Shown piece after piece: positions 53,183-61,360 of a DNA stretch of 64,000 bases. The stretch spans positions 8,920-72,919 of the forward strand of contig JAYFNB010000035.1 of NCBI GenBank assembly GCA_034933685.1. Direction: 5' to 3'. The notes under the pieces are model-generated. The model saw only the letters and a program-made list of their open reading frames with translations. It had not been told where the DNA came from and made no database searches. Source of the DNA: UBA8514 sp034933685 (lineage in GTDB: Bacteria; Bacillota; Clostridia; Lachnospirales; Anaerotignaceae). Both the position numbers and the translations under genes were made by a program. The stretch's first letter is position 1, and each line of letters opens with the position of its first letter.

Positions 53183-53718
53183 TGGGGTTGATTGATTATT
53201 TACCATTAAGGTATCAGGAGATGCCTGAGGTTGTTGACATGGAAAAAGCATTGAACATTGTTGCATCCATGGTTGAAAGCCAGCGTGATGAAATTTTGAA
53301 GCAAATAAACCTCGAGACCGCAACCTGGGGACTAAGTACATGGGAAAGTGAATATGGCATTAATGTGGACATCACCAAGACCTATGCCTTTAGACGGAGT
53401 AGGATAAAAAGCAAAATGCGTGGGCAGGGCACAACCACCATTGACATGATTAAAAATGTTGCTGAAAGCTTTGTGAATGGTTTGGTGGACATTGTGGAAC
53501 ACAACGAGGAAAACAGTTTTGATGTGAAAATGATGAGTGTTAAAGGAATACCGCCGAACATGGACGATTTAATTACTGCAGTGGAAGAAATTAAGCCGGC
53601 ACACCTTGCATATACAATTATTCTTTTGTACAACACCCATCAGTACCTAAAACAATTTACCCATGGGCAGTTATCTGCATTTACACATAAGCAGTTGAGA
53701 GAGGAGGATTTGAGTTAA
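53182..53718 (+). CDS. Baseplate protein (XkdU-like, DUF2313)
   Basis: 178 residues from GTG 53182, overlapping the previous stop by one base. LPLRYQEMPEVVDMEKALN, WGLSTWESEYGI and RRSRIKSKMRGQGTTTIDMI match DUF2313 (gpI-like). The C-terminal repeat FTHGQLSAFTHKQL may bind the fibre. Confidence 0.88.
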   Translation: MGLIDYLPLRYQEMPEVVDMEKALNIVASMVESQRDEILKQINLETATWGLSTWESEYGINVDITKTYAFRRSRIKSKMRGQGTTTIDMIKNVAESFVNGLVDIVEHNEENSFDVKMMSVKGIPPNMDDLITAVEEIKPAHLAYTIILLYNTHQYLKQFTHGQLSAFTHKQLREEDLS

Positions 53719-54722
53719 TGGCAGAATATACGGCAAATTATAATTTGATTTTGCCCACGGATAATGAGTATTACAGCGTGGAAGATGCTAATAACAATGC
53801 AGAGTTAATTGACAGTGCAATTAAAGCCAATGCGGATGGAATAGAGGCTGCAATAACTGAGGTTGAGACTTGGGCAAAAGGAACCTTTAGCAACCCCAAT
53901 TTACTGACAAATGGCGATTTTCAGGTTTGGCAGAGAGGCGAAAGTTTTACTCTTCAAGGAGCATACGGTGCAAGTAAATATACCGCTGACAGATGGTTGG
54001 CTACAACATGGGATACAGGAACCATTATTGTTAATAAAGAAAGTGACAATAGCTTATATTTTTCATATGACGGAAATTTGAGAGGTCAGATCAAGCAAGT
54101 TTTAGAGATAGAGAATACATTAGCTCTACATAATAAGCAAGTGACTGCTAGTTTTGAAATTGAAATTTTAAGCGGCAACGAACAACCCGCATTTGCTTTG
54201 ATACAACATGAAGCTCCTGGAACATATTATGCCAATGCGCTAGCATCAAATGGTATAAACAGTACAACAAGTGCAGTGATAGGAACGCCATCCCAATTAG
54301 CCTTTATGTTTACGGTTCATGAGCCGGTTTCCTTTAGACTTAAATGGGTGAAGCTTGAATTGGGTTCTGCGGCAACACCGTTTGTGCCTAGACCCTATGG
54401 GGAAGAACTGGCTTTGTGCAAGAGATATTATCAAAAAATATCGGGATTTTTTAGAGTATATGGTTATAACGTCAACACACTTTATACGCACATACCGATT
54501 CCAATTCAGATGAGGACGTCTCCAACGGGTTCAGTTATAGATACGTCCGCTTGTGTTGTTTGGTCAGTAAATAGGGTTCAGCAGAGCGGATTTACTTTTC
54601 CTATAGGATCGAGCTTTCCCACATTTGTAACGATAGACGCTACAAAAACATCACATGGACTTACTGATGGGTATCTAGTTATTTCTGGATATACCTTACA
54701 GTTAGATGCAGAAATTTATTAG
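53718..54722 (+). CDS. Tail fibre / receptor-binding protein
   Basis: 334 residues. The N-terminal 50 residues (YTANYNLILPTDNEYYSVED, then NNNAELIDSAI) form the phage anchor. The rest has a carbohydrate-binding-like beta pattern: LLTNGDFQVWQRGESF, YTADRWLATTW, and KWVKLELGSAATPFVPRPYG near 215, often found in receptor-binding proteins of Firmicutes phages. It probably sets host range. Confidence 0.8.
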   Translation: MAEYTANYNLILPTDNEYYSVEDANNNAELIDSAIKANADGIEAAITEVETWAKGTFSNPNLLTNGDFQVWQRGESFTLQGAYGASKYTADRWLATTWDTGTIIVNKESDNSLYFSYDGNLRGQIKQVLEIENTLALHNKQVTASFEIEILSGNEQPAFALIQHEAPGTYYANALASNGINSTTSAVIGTPSQLAFMFTVHEPVSFRLKWVKLELGSAATPFVPRPYGEELALCKRYYQKISGFFRVYGYNVNTLYTHIPIPIQMRTSPTGSVIDTSACVVWSVNRVQQSGFTFPIGSSFPTFVTIDATKTSHGLTDGYLVISGYTLQLDAEIY

Positions 54723-54734
54723 GAGGTGTTGAAA

Positions 54735-55127
54735 ATGGCTATAGTATACATACAAATGGACAGCAACAACTGTGTAACGTCTATAAATTCAGATATATTT
54801 TTAACGGATACAACAGACTGGATACAAATTGACGAGGGAATAGGAGATAAATATTCCCATGCGCAGGGGAATTATTTTGATACCCCGTTGACGAATGATG
54901 ATGGAGTTTATCTTTACAAATATGTTGATGGTATTGTGGCAGAACGCACGGCAGAAGAAATTGCGGCAGATATACCCGAGAAAGTCGCTGTGCCTACGGA
55001 TGCAGAGAAAATTGAAACACTTCAAGGAGAAAACACTCTTTTAAAAGCTCAGGTGAATGCCCTTAGCGAAAATCAAGAGTTTTTAGAAGACTGTTTAATT
55101 GAAATGGCGCAGGAAGTTTATGCGTAA
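54735..55127 (+). CDS. Fibre-associated protein (XkdW-like place)
   Basis: 130 residues from ATG 54735, after AGGAGGTG. YIQMDSNNCVTSINSDIF near the start, and a coiled-coil C-terminus (KIETLQGENTLLKAQVNALS). The layout matches small proteins coded after fibres, perhaps a fibre chaperone. Confidence 0.65.
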   Translation: MAIVYIQMDSNNCVTSINSDIFLTDTTDWIQIDEGIGDKYSHAQGNYFDTPLTNDDGVYLYKYVDGIVAERTAEEIAADIPEKVAVPTDAEKIETLQGENTLLKAQVNALSENQEFLEDCLIEMAQEVYA

Positions 55128-55173
55128 GTTACTAATGAACCTATTATTTTTACTATTAAAAGGAGAAGATGAA

Positions 55174-55323
55174 ATGATGGCGATGTTATTTGCAACGAAA
55201 ATTATTTTGGGAAAAATTACTTATTCAGACGTACCAACAAAATTGAAAGACCCAGTGAAGGAGATTCTGATTGAAAACGGGCTGGAAGATTTAGCGGTTG
55301 AAACAGTGACAGAAACAGCATAG
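55174..55323 (+). CDS. Small phage protein, CD1375-like
   Basis: 49 residues from ATG 55174 after AAAAGGAG. FATKIILGKITYSDVPTKL then KDPVKEILIENGLEDLAVE is the pattern of the CD1375-type family found between tail fibre and lysis genes in clostridial phages. Function unknown. A frame-compatible upstream start at 55099 would overlap the previous gene and is less likely. Confidence 0.75.
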   Translation: MMAMLFATKIILGKITYSDVPTKLKDPVKEILIENGLEDLAVETVTETA

Positions 55324-55357
55324 GAAAGTTGGGGACAATTCATTGATTAGGGTTATG

Positions 55358-55380
55358 GGGCGGCAAAAGCTGCCCTTTTT
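55358..55380 (+). terminator. Terminator between tail and lysis genes
   Basis: GGGCGGC-AAAA-GCTGCCC with one G-U pair, then five T. It separates the tail genes from the lysis genes. Confidence 0.8.
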
Positions 55381-55395
55381 ATGTGGAGGCGAACA

Positions 55396-55713
55396 ATGAC
55401 ACAAGAAGAAATGGAAAAGGACATTACAACATTAAAGGTAGGTCACGCAAAAATGGACGAAAGCCTTAAGAGTAACCATAAGCGGCTGGATAAAATCGAG
55501 GACATCGTGGAAAACATCAACGCACTCACAACATCGGTGCATGAGTTAGCCCTTGAAACCAAGGCGTTGCGTGGGGATGTGAACAATGTATCCAACAGGG
55601 TGAAAGAGTTGGAAACTAAGCCGGGAAAACGTTGGGACGGGGTGGTGGATAAAATCATCATCACGGTTGTGGGGGTGGTTGTGGGCTACATCATGGCTGG
55701 CGGTCATTTTTAG
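55396..55713 (+). CDS. XhlA-like coiled-coil membrane protein
   Basis: 105 residues from ATG 55396. About 75 residues of heptad-rich coil (KVGHAKMDESLKSNHKRLDK, VSNRVKELETKPGK) precede a single TM helix (IIITVVGVVVGYIMAGG). This is the XhlA type of PBSX phages, which works with the holin in lysis. Confidence 0.78.
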   Translation: MTQEEMEKDITTLKVGHAKMDESLKSNHKRLDKIEDIVENINALTTSVHELALETKALRGDVNNVSNRVKELETKPGKRWDGVVDKIIITVVGVVVGYIMAGGHF

Positions 55714-55723
55714 GGGGTGAAAC

Positions 55724-56134
55724 ATGATTTTAGAAAAAATGGGACTAGGAAGAGACGACACTCAGCGGCTAAAAGAATTCACCGACAGTGTTGATTTTAA
55801 AGTCAAGAAGAAACAAATCAGAGACAAGCTGAAAGAAAGCACCCTCAGCGCATGGACGCTGACCTTTACAAAAACATGGGTAAGAAACTTAATGATCTTA
55901 TCCTGTTTGTGGGTAAGCGGAACTTTTGGGCTGTCTTTAATCAGCGGAAAAATCGGCATCGATGCAAGTGTGATTGTGGCTTTGGTGGATTTATCAAAGC
56001 ACATTTTAACAGTGGTGATTGCTGTAATGCTGGGGTATATGCTAAAGGCGTTGTTCGAAACAAAGTGGGAAAAGCAGGACGAACTTGCTTTTAAAAAGTT
56101 GGATAAAAACGGGGAACATTTAAAAGGAGAGTGA
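55724..56134 (+). CDS. Phage membrane protein of the lysis region
   Basis: 136 residues. A charged start (DSVDFKVKKKQIRDKLKE) precedes two TM helices (LMILSCLWVSGTFGLSLIS and ILTVVIAVMLGYMLKALF) and a charged tail. It could be an antiholin or spanin-like helper. No family is named. Confidence 0.6.
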   Translation: MILEKMGLGRDDTQRLKEFTDSVDFKVKKKQIRDKLKESTLSAWTLTFTKTWVRNLMILSCLWVSGTFGLSLISGKIGIDASVIVALVDLSKHILTVVIAVMLGYMLKALFETKWEKQDELAFKKLDKNGEHLKGE

Positions 56135-56138
56135 CAAA

Positions 56139-56468
56139 ATGGACATTTCTAAAATTTCAATTTTAATATCAATCATTGGCGTGCTGGTGGTGGTGGTAAA
56201 CATCATCACAGAGGTGGTGAAAAGTGCCACCTATAACAAAATTCCAACACAGTTTTTAGCAATCGGAATTTCCATGGTGCTTACCTTGGTGGCGTTTTTT
56301 GCCTACTGCCAGTACATGAGCATTACCGTTGTTTGGTATTACATATGCGGTGCAGTCATTGTGGGGATTATGGTGGCTTATGCGGCGATCTTTGGGTTTG
56401 ACACGTTAAAAGCAGCACTGGGCAAGGCAATTACTAATACAGAGGATACGACGGACACAGAGGAGTAG
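56139..56468 (+). CDS. Holin
   Basis: 109 residues with three TM helices (ISILISIIGVLVVVVNII, FLAIGISMVLTLVAFFAY and VVWYYICGAVIVGIMVAYAA) and a short acidic tail. It lies directly before the endolysin gene. It should form pores so that the endolysin reaches the wall. Confidence 0.82.
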   Translation: MDISKISILISIIGVLVVVVNIITEVVKSATYNKIPTQFLAIGISMVLTLVAFFAYCQYMSITVVWYYICGAVIVGIMVAYAAIFGFDTLKAALGKAITNTEDTTDTEE

Positions 56469-56477
56469 GAGGCTTTT

Positions 56478-57137
56478 ATGGAGATAAAAACAGCACTTGC
56501 CAATAGTGGTAACTACACGGCAGGCAGAACTAAGGACATAAAATACATCGTGGTGCATTATACCGCCAATAACGGGGATACAGCAAAAGGCAACTGCAAT
56601 TATTTTGCCACATCAGGACGGAACGCTTCGGCACACTATTTTGTGGATGAAAACGATATTTACCAATCTGTGGCGGATAATAACGCAGCATGGTCCGTGG
56701 GGGCTGCAAGCTACGTCCACAGCACATGTAGGAATAACAACAGCCTATCCGTTGAAATGTGCAGCTGTAAAGATGCCAGTGGCAGCTATTACATCAAAGA
56801 TGACACCGTCAGCAATGCGGTTGGGTTGGCGAAATCATTAATGGAAAAACATAATATTCCAGTGGAAAATGTGCTTCGACATTACGATGTTACAGGGAAA
56901 AACTGCCCTGAGCCGTTTGTAAGGGACCATGCACAGTGGGTGGCATTTAAAAAGAGATTAGAGGAGGAAGAAATGGAAAAGACAGCGGTAAAGATTAGTG
57001 TAAACGGCACAGCAAAGACCTTAGAGGGGTTTAATGTGGATGGCACGAACTATGTGACCGTGAGGGCATTGTGTGAGTTGCTGGGGGTGGAAGTGGGGTA
57101 TGACAGTGCTACAAAGACAGTGGTGTTAAGTAAGTAA
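56478..57137 (+). CDS. Endolysin, amidase_2 domain, with internal start
   Basis: 219 residues. The N-terminal amidase (1-155, PGRP-like) cuts between muramic acid and L-alanine; zinc ligands are His27 (YIVVHYTAN), His135 (VLRHYDVTG) and Cys143 (KNCPEP). An acidic linker leads to a 54-residue C-terminal module (166-219) of the copper-amine-oxidase-N / stalk-like type (NYVTVRALCELLGVEV). ATG 56973 (Met166) follows GAGGAGG by five bases, so the C-terminal module could also be made alone. A related module ends the second lysin at 62750-63469. Confidence 0.92.
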   Translation: MEIKTALANSGNYTAGRTKDIKYIVVHYTANNGDTAKGNCNYFATSGRNASAHYFVDENDIYQSVADNNAAWSVGAASYVHSTCRNNNSLSVEMCSCKDASGSYYIKDDTVSNAVGLAKSLMEKHNIPVENVLRHYDVTGKNCPEPFVRDHAQWVAFKKRLEEEEMEKTAVKISVNGTAKTLEGFNVDGTNYVTVRALCELLGVEVGYDSATKTVVLSK

Positions 57138-57146
57138 GGAATTTAG

Positions 57147-57175
57147 GGTCTAGGCAATCAGCTTAGACCTTTTTT
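57147..57175 (+). terminator. Terminator after the endolysin
   Basis: GGTCTAGG pairs with CTTAGACC (one G-U pair), and six T follow. It ends the late operon. Confidence 0.8.
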
Positions 57176-57262
57176 AATTCAAATAAAAATAAAAAAAGAA
57201 AACAAAACAAAAATAAAACCTTTACATAATTATATTTTGACAATTAAGGAGGTTTTATAATA

Positions 57263-58021
57263 ATGGATAGTTTTATAGCATGGGTAGGCGGTAAAAAGTT
57301 ATTAAGGGGTAAAATAGTAGAATGTTTTCCCGAGAAGATTGAGAAGTATGTTGAGGTTTTCGGTGGTGCAGGATGGGTGCTTTTTCATAAAGAAAAACAC
57401 GCTTCAAAAGAGGTTTACAATGACATAAACAGTGAGCTTGTTAACCTTTTTAGGTGTGTGAAGTATCATCCTGAGGCTATAGAAAAGGAATTATCTTTGT
57501 CTCTTAATTCCAGGGAAATATTTGAGGATTACAAGAAACAAACCATTATGGATGGGCTTACAGAGATCCAAAGAGCAGCAAGGTACTTGTATCTTATAAG
57601 AGTATCTTATGGGGCTAAAATAACAAGCTTTGGTGGTAAAAATAGAGATATTGCAGATGTTAAAAGTTTGTATTTAATTAGGGAGCGGTTGGCGAAGGTT
57701 TTAATTGAAAATAAAAGTTTTGCAGACCTTATTCAGCTGCATGATGGCGAGGGAACACTTTTCTACTGTGATCCACCGTACCACAAGACGGAAAAATATT
57801 ATGATACGGGAAACTTTGTATTTGACGATGGTCAGCATAGGGCATTAAAGGAACTTTTAAGCAATATTAAAGGCAGGTTTATCCTATCATACAACGATGA
57901 CGAGTTTATTAGAGAGTTGTACAAGAACTTCTACATAGAAGAAGTGCAGCGAAGCAATAATTTATCGATGAGGAGTGGAGCAAATAAGGTTTACAAAGAA
58001 TTGATAATTAAAAACTATTAA
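57263..58021 (+). CDS. Dam-type DNA adenine methyltransferase (D12 class)
   Basis: 252 residues. FIAWVGGKKLLRGKIVECFP is motif X, YVEVFGGAGWVLFHK motif I, and YCDPPYHKTE motif IV (DPPY). It is a solitary N6-adenine methylase. GATC is the usual D12-class Dam target, but the sequence does not prove that. AAGGAGG lies ten bases before the ATG. It is outside the late operon, in the cargo end, and may protect phage DNA or alter host expression. Confidence 0.9.
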   Translation: MDSFIAWVGGKKLLRGKIVECFPEKIEKYVEVFGGAGWVLFHKEKHASKEVYNDINSELVNLFRCVKYHPEAIEKELSLSLNSREIFEDYKKQTIMDGLTEIQRAARYLYLIRVSYGAKITSFGGKNRDIADVKSLYLIRERLAKVLIENKSFADLIQLHDGEGTLFYCDPPYHKTEKYYDTGNFVFDDGQHRALKELLSNIKGRFILSYNDDEFIRELYKNFYIEEVQRSNNLSMRSGANKVYKELIIKNY

Positions 58022-58047
58022 TTTTTTTTTAGCTTTCAAATTACGTA

Positions 58048-58089
58048 TTTGGTAATAATATTACAATTAATGTTAAAATTATTACCAAA
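58048..58089. promoter_or_regulatory. Inverted repeat before the HTH gene
   Basis: TTTGGTAATAAT (58048-58059) and ATTATTACCAAA (58078-58089) are a perfect 12-base inverted pair with 18 bases between. They lie 25 bases before the HTH gene, so autoregulation is likely. Confidence 0.65.
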
Positions 58090-58113
58090 ATAGTAATTTG
58101 AGAGGTGTAATAA

Positions 58114-58356
58114 TTGATTAAAATATATTTATCGACCTTATTAGATGAATACAGAATGACACAGGCGGAGTTGTCCCAAAAGACAGGCATAAGACCAGCA
58201 ACCATAAACTACATATACAACGAGACTATAGATAGAATTAACCTAACTCACTTGAGTAAAATATGTGAGGTCTTGGGGTGCGTGGTGGAGGACTTACTGC
58301 AGTATATTCCTGATGAAGAGTATTATAGGAATAAACCAAGACCAACAAAAAAATAA
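58114..58356 (+). CDS. Small Cro/C1-type HTH regulator
   Basis: 80 residues from TTG 58114 with GAGAGG before it. STLLDEYRMTQAELSQKTGI then RPATINYIYN and LTHLSKICEVLGCVVEDLLQ form an HTH domain. It is not the main repressor. It could control the methylase or the following cargo genes through the nearby inverted repeat. Confidence 0.85.
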   Translation: MIKIYLSTLLDEYRMTQAELSQKTGIRPATINYIYNETIDRINLTHLSKICEVLGCVVEDLLQYIPDEEYYRNKPRPTKK

Positions 58357-58383
58357 TGTTATTATTATAGTGATATTGCAAAG

Positions 58384-58418
58384 ACCTGCAGAGTAATCTG
58401 TAGGTTTTATTTTTTTTG
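58384..58418 (+). terminator. Terminator after the HTH gene
   Basis: ACCTGCAGA-GTAA-TCTGTAGGT with nine paired bases, followed by TTTATTTTTTTT. A close relative of this hairpin occurs at 63485-63508 after the second lysin. Confidence 0.85.
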
Positions 58419-58681
58419 TGAAAAACATTTAATAATGGGTATGAATGTCATATTTGATAAAAGGATTGTTAATTATGTCAATGGAACATTTTGTAATTTG
58501 ATGCTATTCTGATAAAAAAGGGTTGAATTATGTACCGTTGTTAGTAATGTTAACACTGTAAATAGTTGATAAAGTCCAATAGTTGGTAAAGTTATATGCG
58601 TAAAATAGCAATAAATGTGAGGTTGATAAACTATAAATATTACTCACAAAATGGAACTAATCAGTTATTGGAGGGAACACA
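58419..58681. other. Leader of the cargo gene pair
   Basis: 263 AT-rich bases without a reading frame. Several short GTTGATAAA or GTTGGTAAA words recur (58566-58633). A promoter for the 508-residue gene must be here or upstream, but I see no clear -35/-10 pair. The codon use and AT content are unlike the tail genes. Confidence 0.4.
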
Positions 58682-60208
58682 ATGGCAAAGAATTCAAAAA
58701 CAAAATATAACTTCTCTGGAAATTATGAAGATTATAAGGCTTTATTAAGAAATTTTACTTTAGATAAACTGATTACTCGGATAAATATTGAATCTGCAAA
58801 AATCATGATTAATCCTGAAAATGAAATCTGTTATGGAGTTATTCAGGCAAGTTACCATATTACAAATTTGAGAAACCTAAGCAAAATAAGTCAAAATGTT
58901 TTTGTAACTGGTTGGAATCTTATTGATTTGTCTTACAATGCAATTATCTCTAGCAATGATTTTCGAGGTAAGGAAATTGAAAACGATGAAGAATTATATT
59001 TATTGGTATCCGCAATGGAAAACGTTAGGGAAAAGAGAGAGTCTGAGTTCATTAATTCCTTATCTGAAGATGATATAACTGAGTTGTTACTCTATCTTTG
59101 GGGATTCACTGGTGAACAGTTGAAAGTAGAAACCTTATCAAAAGTTCCTATAAACGCTTCGAGAGAGCTATATATTCTTTTTGAATCGTCTAAAAATGTT
59201 GAAGGAATTTCTGATATAGCCGATATTGTAATTAAGGAGACCGGGATCGACTGGGAAACAGTTATCACATCGTTATATCTTGCATGGTTTGGATCGATAT
59301 TGAATCCAAACATTATGGAGTTAGAACAAAATATAAAATGGGACAACGGCTTAAATCATGAGGCATTTAATAAAGTGATTGAAAGATATACAACTACCTA
59401 CGAGGAAATAAGGGGTTCAGAGCTCGGTAGACAGTACTTATATACAAAACCATTTGTTAAAACGCAGCATAACGATTTGCTTAGCGTTAATTGCTTCTTA
59501 AATTTGTTTTTATATGAACATTGCATATTGTGGATTGTTAGAGATTATTATCGACATCAGGACAATCAGATTTTTACATCTGAGTTTGGTAGATGTTTTG
59601 AAGCGTACTTTAAGGAACTATTAGAGGATTATCTCGAACCAGAGGAATTTAGCAGAATCCCAGAAGAAAACACTAAACGTGCGGATTGGAAAATTCAGAT
59701 CGGTGATTACAAATTTTTAATAGAACAGAAATCCACAGTGCTAGGGCTGACAGCAAAGCAACAGAAATCGAATATTGAAACAATAAAAATATTTTCCAAC
59801 CGGCATATTATTAAGGCGTTACATCAACTTGAAAATACAGAGTTGGGTTTCAATGATGGTAAATATATAAAAATTGTATTGATATATGAAGACTATTTGC
59901 AAACTGAAATGTTGGAAAATGTTTTTTCGATGAAGTCCTGTGATATAAAGAATGACTATTATTTTTGGCTTGTAACAATTGAGGAGATTGAGATGCTACT
60001 TTACATATGTAAACATGACCGTAAACTTTTTTACGACGTGATTAGTGAAAAGGTTAAGCGTGAATTTGAAAAAGCAAAGAATGGTCGAAGTCTGCAAAAA
60101 ATACTTAACGAAAAGGGCATAGAATCAAACCAGCATTTGAAACAAAAAAAATTTTTGAAATATGAAAGGCTCGCTATTGATAATGCGCTAAAATACCTTT
60201 GGACATAA
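58682..60208 (+). CDS. Unknown cargo protein with PD-(D/E)xK-like residues
   Basis: 508 residues, no signal or clear TM. The first 290 residues look helical and match no family I know. Between 300 and 360 there is a nuclease-like pattern: EFGRCFEAYFKELL with Glu307, TKRADWKIQI with Asp335, and FLIEQKSTV with Glu348-x-Lys350. This is the order of the PD-(D/E)xK fold. A C-terminal helical part follows. It is read towards a K+ channel gene 46 bases later, with no terminator between them. Place and features suggest a defence or exclusion factor, which is inference. ATG 58682 follows GGAGGG. Confidence 0.6.
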   Translation: MAKNSKTKYNFSGNYEDYKALLRNFTLDKLITRINIESAKIMINPENEICYGVIQASYHITNLRNLSKISQNVFVTGWNLIDLSYNAIISSNDFRGKEIENDEELYLLVSAMENVREKRESEFINSLSEDDITELLLYLWGFTGEQLKVETLSKVPINASRELYILFESSKNVEGISDIADIVIKETGIDWETVITSLYLAWFGSILNPNIMELEQNIKWDNGLNHEAFNKVIERYTTTYEEIRGSELGRQYLYTKPFVKTQHNDLLSVNCFLNLFLYEHCILWIVRDYYRHQDNQIFTSEFGRCFEAYFKELLEDYLEPEEFSRIPEENTKRADWKIQIGDYKFLIEQKSTVLGLTAKQQKSNIETIKIFSNRHIIKALHQLENTELGFNDGKYIKIVLIYEDYLQTEMLENVFSMKSCDIKNDYYFWLVTIEEIEMLLYICKHDRKLFYDVISEKVKREFEKAKNGRSLQKILNEKGIESNQHLKQKKFLKYERLAIDNALKYLWT

Positions 60209-60254
60209 GATTTTTGTATGATAAAAGTATAAGATTTTGAAGGAGGGGAAACCA

Positions 60255-60962
60255 ATGACAAAACGACTCTATGAAATTATTGAACCAGCGGAAAATGGTG
60301 ACAAGGCAAGCAAAATATATGATTTATTTATGATAACAAGTATATTTATAAGCCTAATTCCACTTGCTTTTAAATATGAAACAACTATTTTTGTCTTAAT
60401 AGACAAATTTTGTGTAACAATATTTATATTTGACTACACACTGCGACTTATTACAGCACCAAAAAAACTGCATAAGGGATGGGAGTCCTTCCTTATTTAT
60501 CCCATAACTCCTTGGGCATTAATAGATCTAGGCAGTATACTACCGTCTTTTAGTATTATTGGTAATGGATTTCGGGTATTTCGTGTGATGAGAATGATAA
60601 GGAGTTTGCGCGTATTTCGTGCATTTAAATTTTTGCGATATTCACGAAATTTTGAAATTATAATTAATGTTTTTAAAAAACAGAGAGGTTTGCTATTTGC
60701 CGTATGTGTCTTAGCTATGGGTTATGTACTTATTTCTGCTTTAGTGATATTTAATGTAGAGCCAGACAGCTTTGATACATTTTTTGAGGCAATCTATTGG
60801 GCAACAGTATCATTAACAACAATGGGTTATGGTGATATTTATCCAATAACAACCTTTGGTAGAATTATAACAATGATTTCAGCAATTTTTGGTATTGCAA
60901 TTATTGCTTTGCCTGCTGGGATTATCACTGCTGGATATATAGAAGAGAGTAATAAAAATTAA
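60255..60962 (+). CDS. Voltage-gated-type potassium channel, six TM
   Basis: 235 residues from ATG 60255, eight bases after AAGGAGG. S1-S3 are at about 21-100. S4 has nine basic residues at every third place from Arg107 to Arg131 (RVFRVMRMIRSLRVFRAFK). The pore helix and the selectivity filter TTMGYGD (188-194) come before the last helix (IAIIALPAGIITAGYI). It is a complete bacterial Kv-like channel with almost no cytoplasmic C-terminus, so no ligand domain. Being phage-carried beside an unknown nuclease-like gene is unusual; membrane depolarisation on infection is one possible role, inferred only. Confidence 0.88.
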   Translation: MTKRLYEIIEPAENGDKASKIYDLFMITSIFISLIPLAFKYETTIFVLIDKFCVTIFIFDYTLRLITAPKKLHKGWESFLIYPITPWALIDLGSILPSFSIIGNGFRVFRVMRMIRSLRVFRAFKFLRYSRNFEIIINVFKKQRGLLFAVCVLAMGYVLISALVIFNVEPDSFDTFFEAIYWATVSLTTMGYGDIYPITTFGRIITMISAIFGIAIIALPAGIITAGYIEESNKN

Positions 60963-61182
60963 ATGAATGCCATTTGCTATGTTCCATCGTAGAGCAGACA
61001 CCGTGGTTAAAAACAAGAGGAACTGAATATTTTGAAAACCAGAATTCTTGGTCATTATTTGGTCATTATTTTGGTCGTTTTATATTTTTTACTAGATAAG
61101 TACGGAGTGTTGAATGTAGATAACCACCGTATTTTAGTGGATTTTGAAAAATATTGAAAGATGAAAACACAATTACTTAAAA
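60963..61182. other. Right-end non-coding region of the prophage
   Basis: 220 bases between the K+ channel and attR. It holds the arm-site array described separately and no gene that I can see. No clear terminator follows the channel gene. Confidence 0.45.
61048..61075 (+). repeat. Integrase arm-site candidates, attR side
   Basis: Three tandem units based on TTGGTCATTAT with an 11-base period, the last one incomplete (TTTGGTCG). They lie 107 bases inside attR and repeat the words found inside attL. Confidence 0.55.
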
Positions 61183-61227
61183 CTCCAAAACCAAATGTCG
61201 AGGGTTCGAGTCCTTCTGCCCCTGTTA
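61183..61227 (+). other. attR of the prophage
   Basis: A copy of the 3' part of tRNA-Trp from the anticodon loop, matching attL at 44 of 45 positions. It is not a tRNA gene since the 5' half is absent. It may also be attL of the decayed element to its right. Confidence 0.9.
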
Positions 61228-61233
61228 ATTAAA

Positions 61234-61280
61234 AAGTCGCTAGAATCCAGTGTTTATAAGGGTTTGGCGGCTTTTTTTTA
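61234..61280 (+). terminator. Displaced terminator of the tRNA-Trp operon or second element
   Basis: AAGTCGCTA pairs with TGGCGGCTT, with G-U pairs, followed by eight or more T. It corresponds in position to the hairpin after tRNA-Trp at attL but has a different sequence. Confidence 0.65.
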
Positions 61281-61360
61281 TTTTTTTAGGGGTGTAAAAA
61301 AGTGGAATAAAGTCGCAAATTAATTACGAAAACTGTAGGCAAACTGTTGCAGAAAGGTAG

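Larger units (their letters stand above)
21888..61227 (+). mobile_element. Prophage in tRNA-Trp, HK97-type head with contractile PBSX-type tail
   Basis: About 39.3 kb between two 45-base direct repeats. It contains integrase, lysogeny switch, replication genes, terminase, portal, protease, capsid, a tail sheath and tube, baseplate, fibre, holin and endolysin genes, all without obvious breaks. The tail sheath makes it a myovirus. Host-side accessory genes sit at both ends: hicBA and an HSDR_N-like gene on the left, and a Dam-type methylase, an HTH protein, an unknown 508-residue protein and a K+ channel on the right. It looks capable of induction, but this is inferred from gene integrity only. 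Confidence 0.93.

Noticed and set aside
58566..58640. CRISPR-like repeats GTTGATAAA / GTTGGTAAA
   Set aside because: The units are only nine bases, imperfect and unevenly spaced, with no cas genes in the window.
61183..61227. A fourth tRNA gene
   Set aside because: Only the 3' part from the anticodon loop on is present; the sequence before it cannot form an acceptor or D arm. It is attR.
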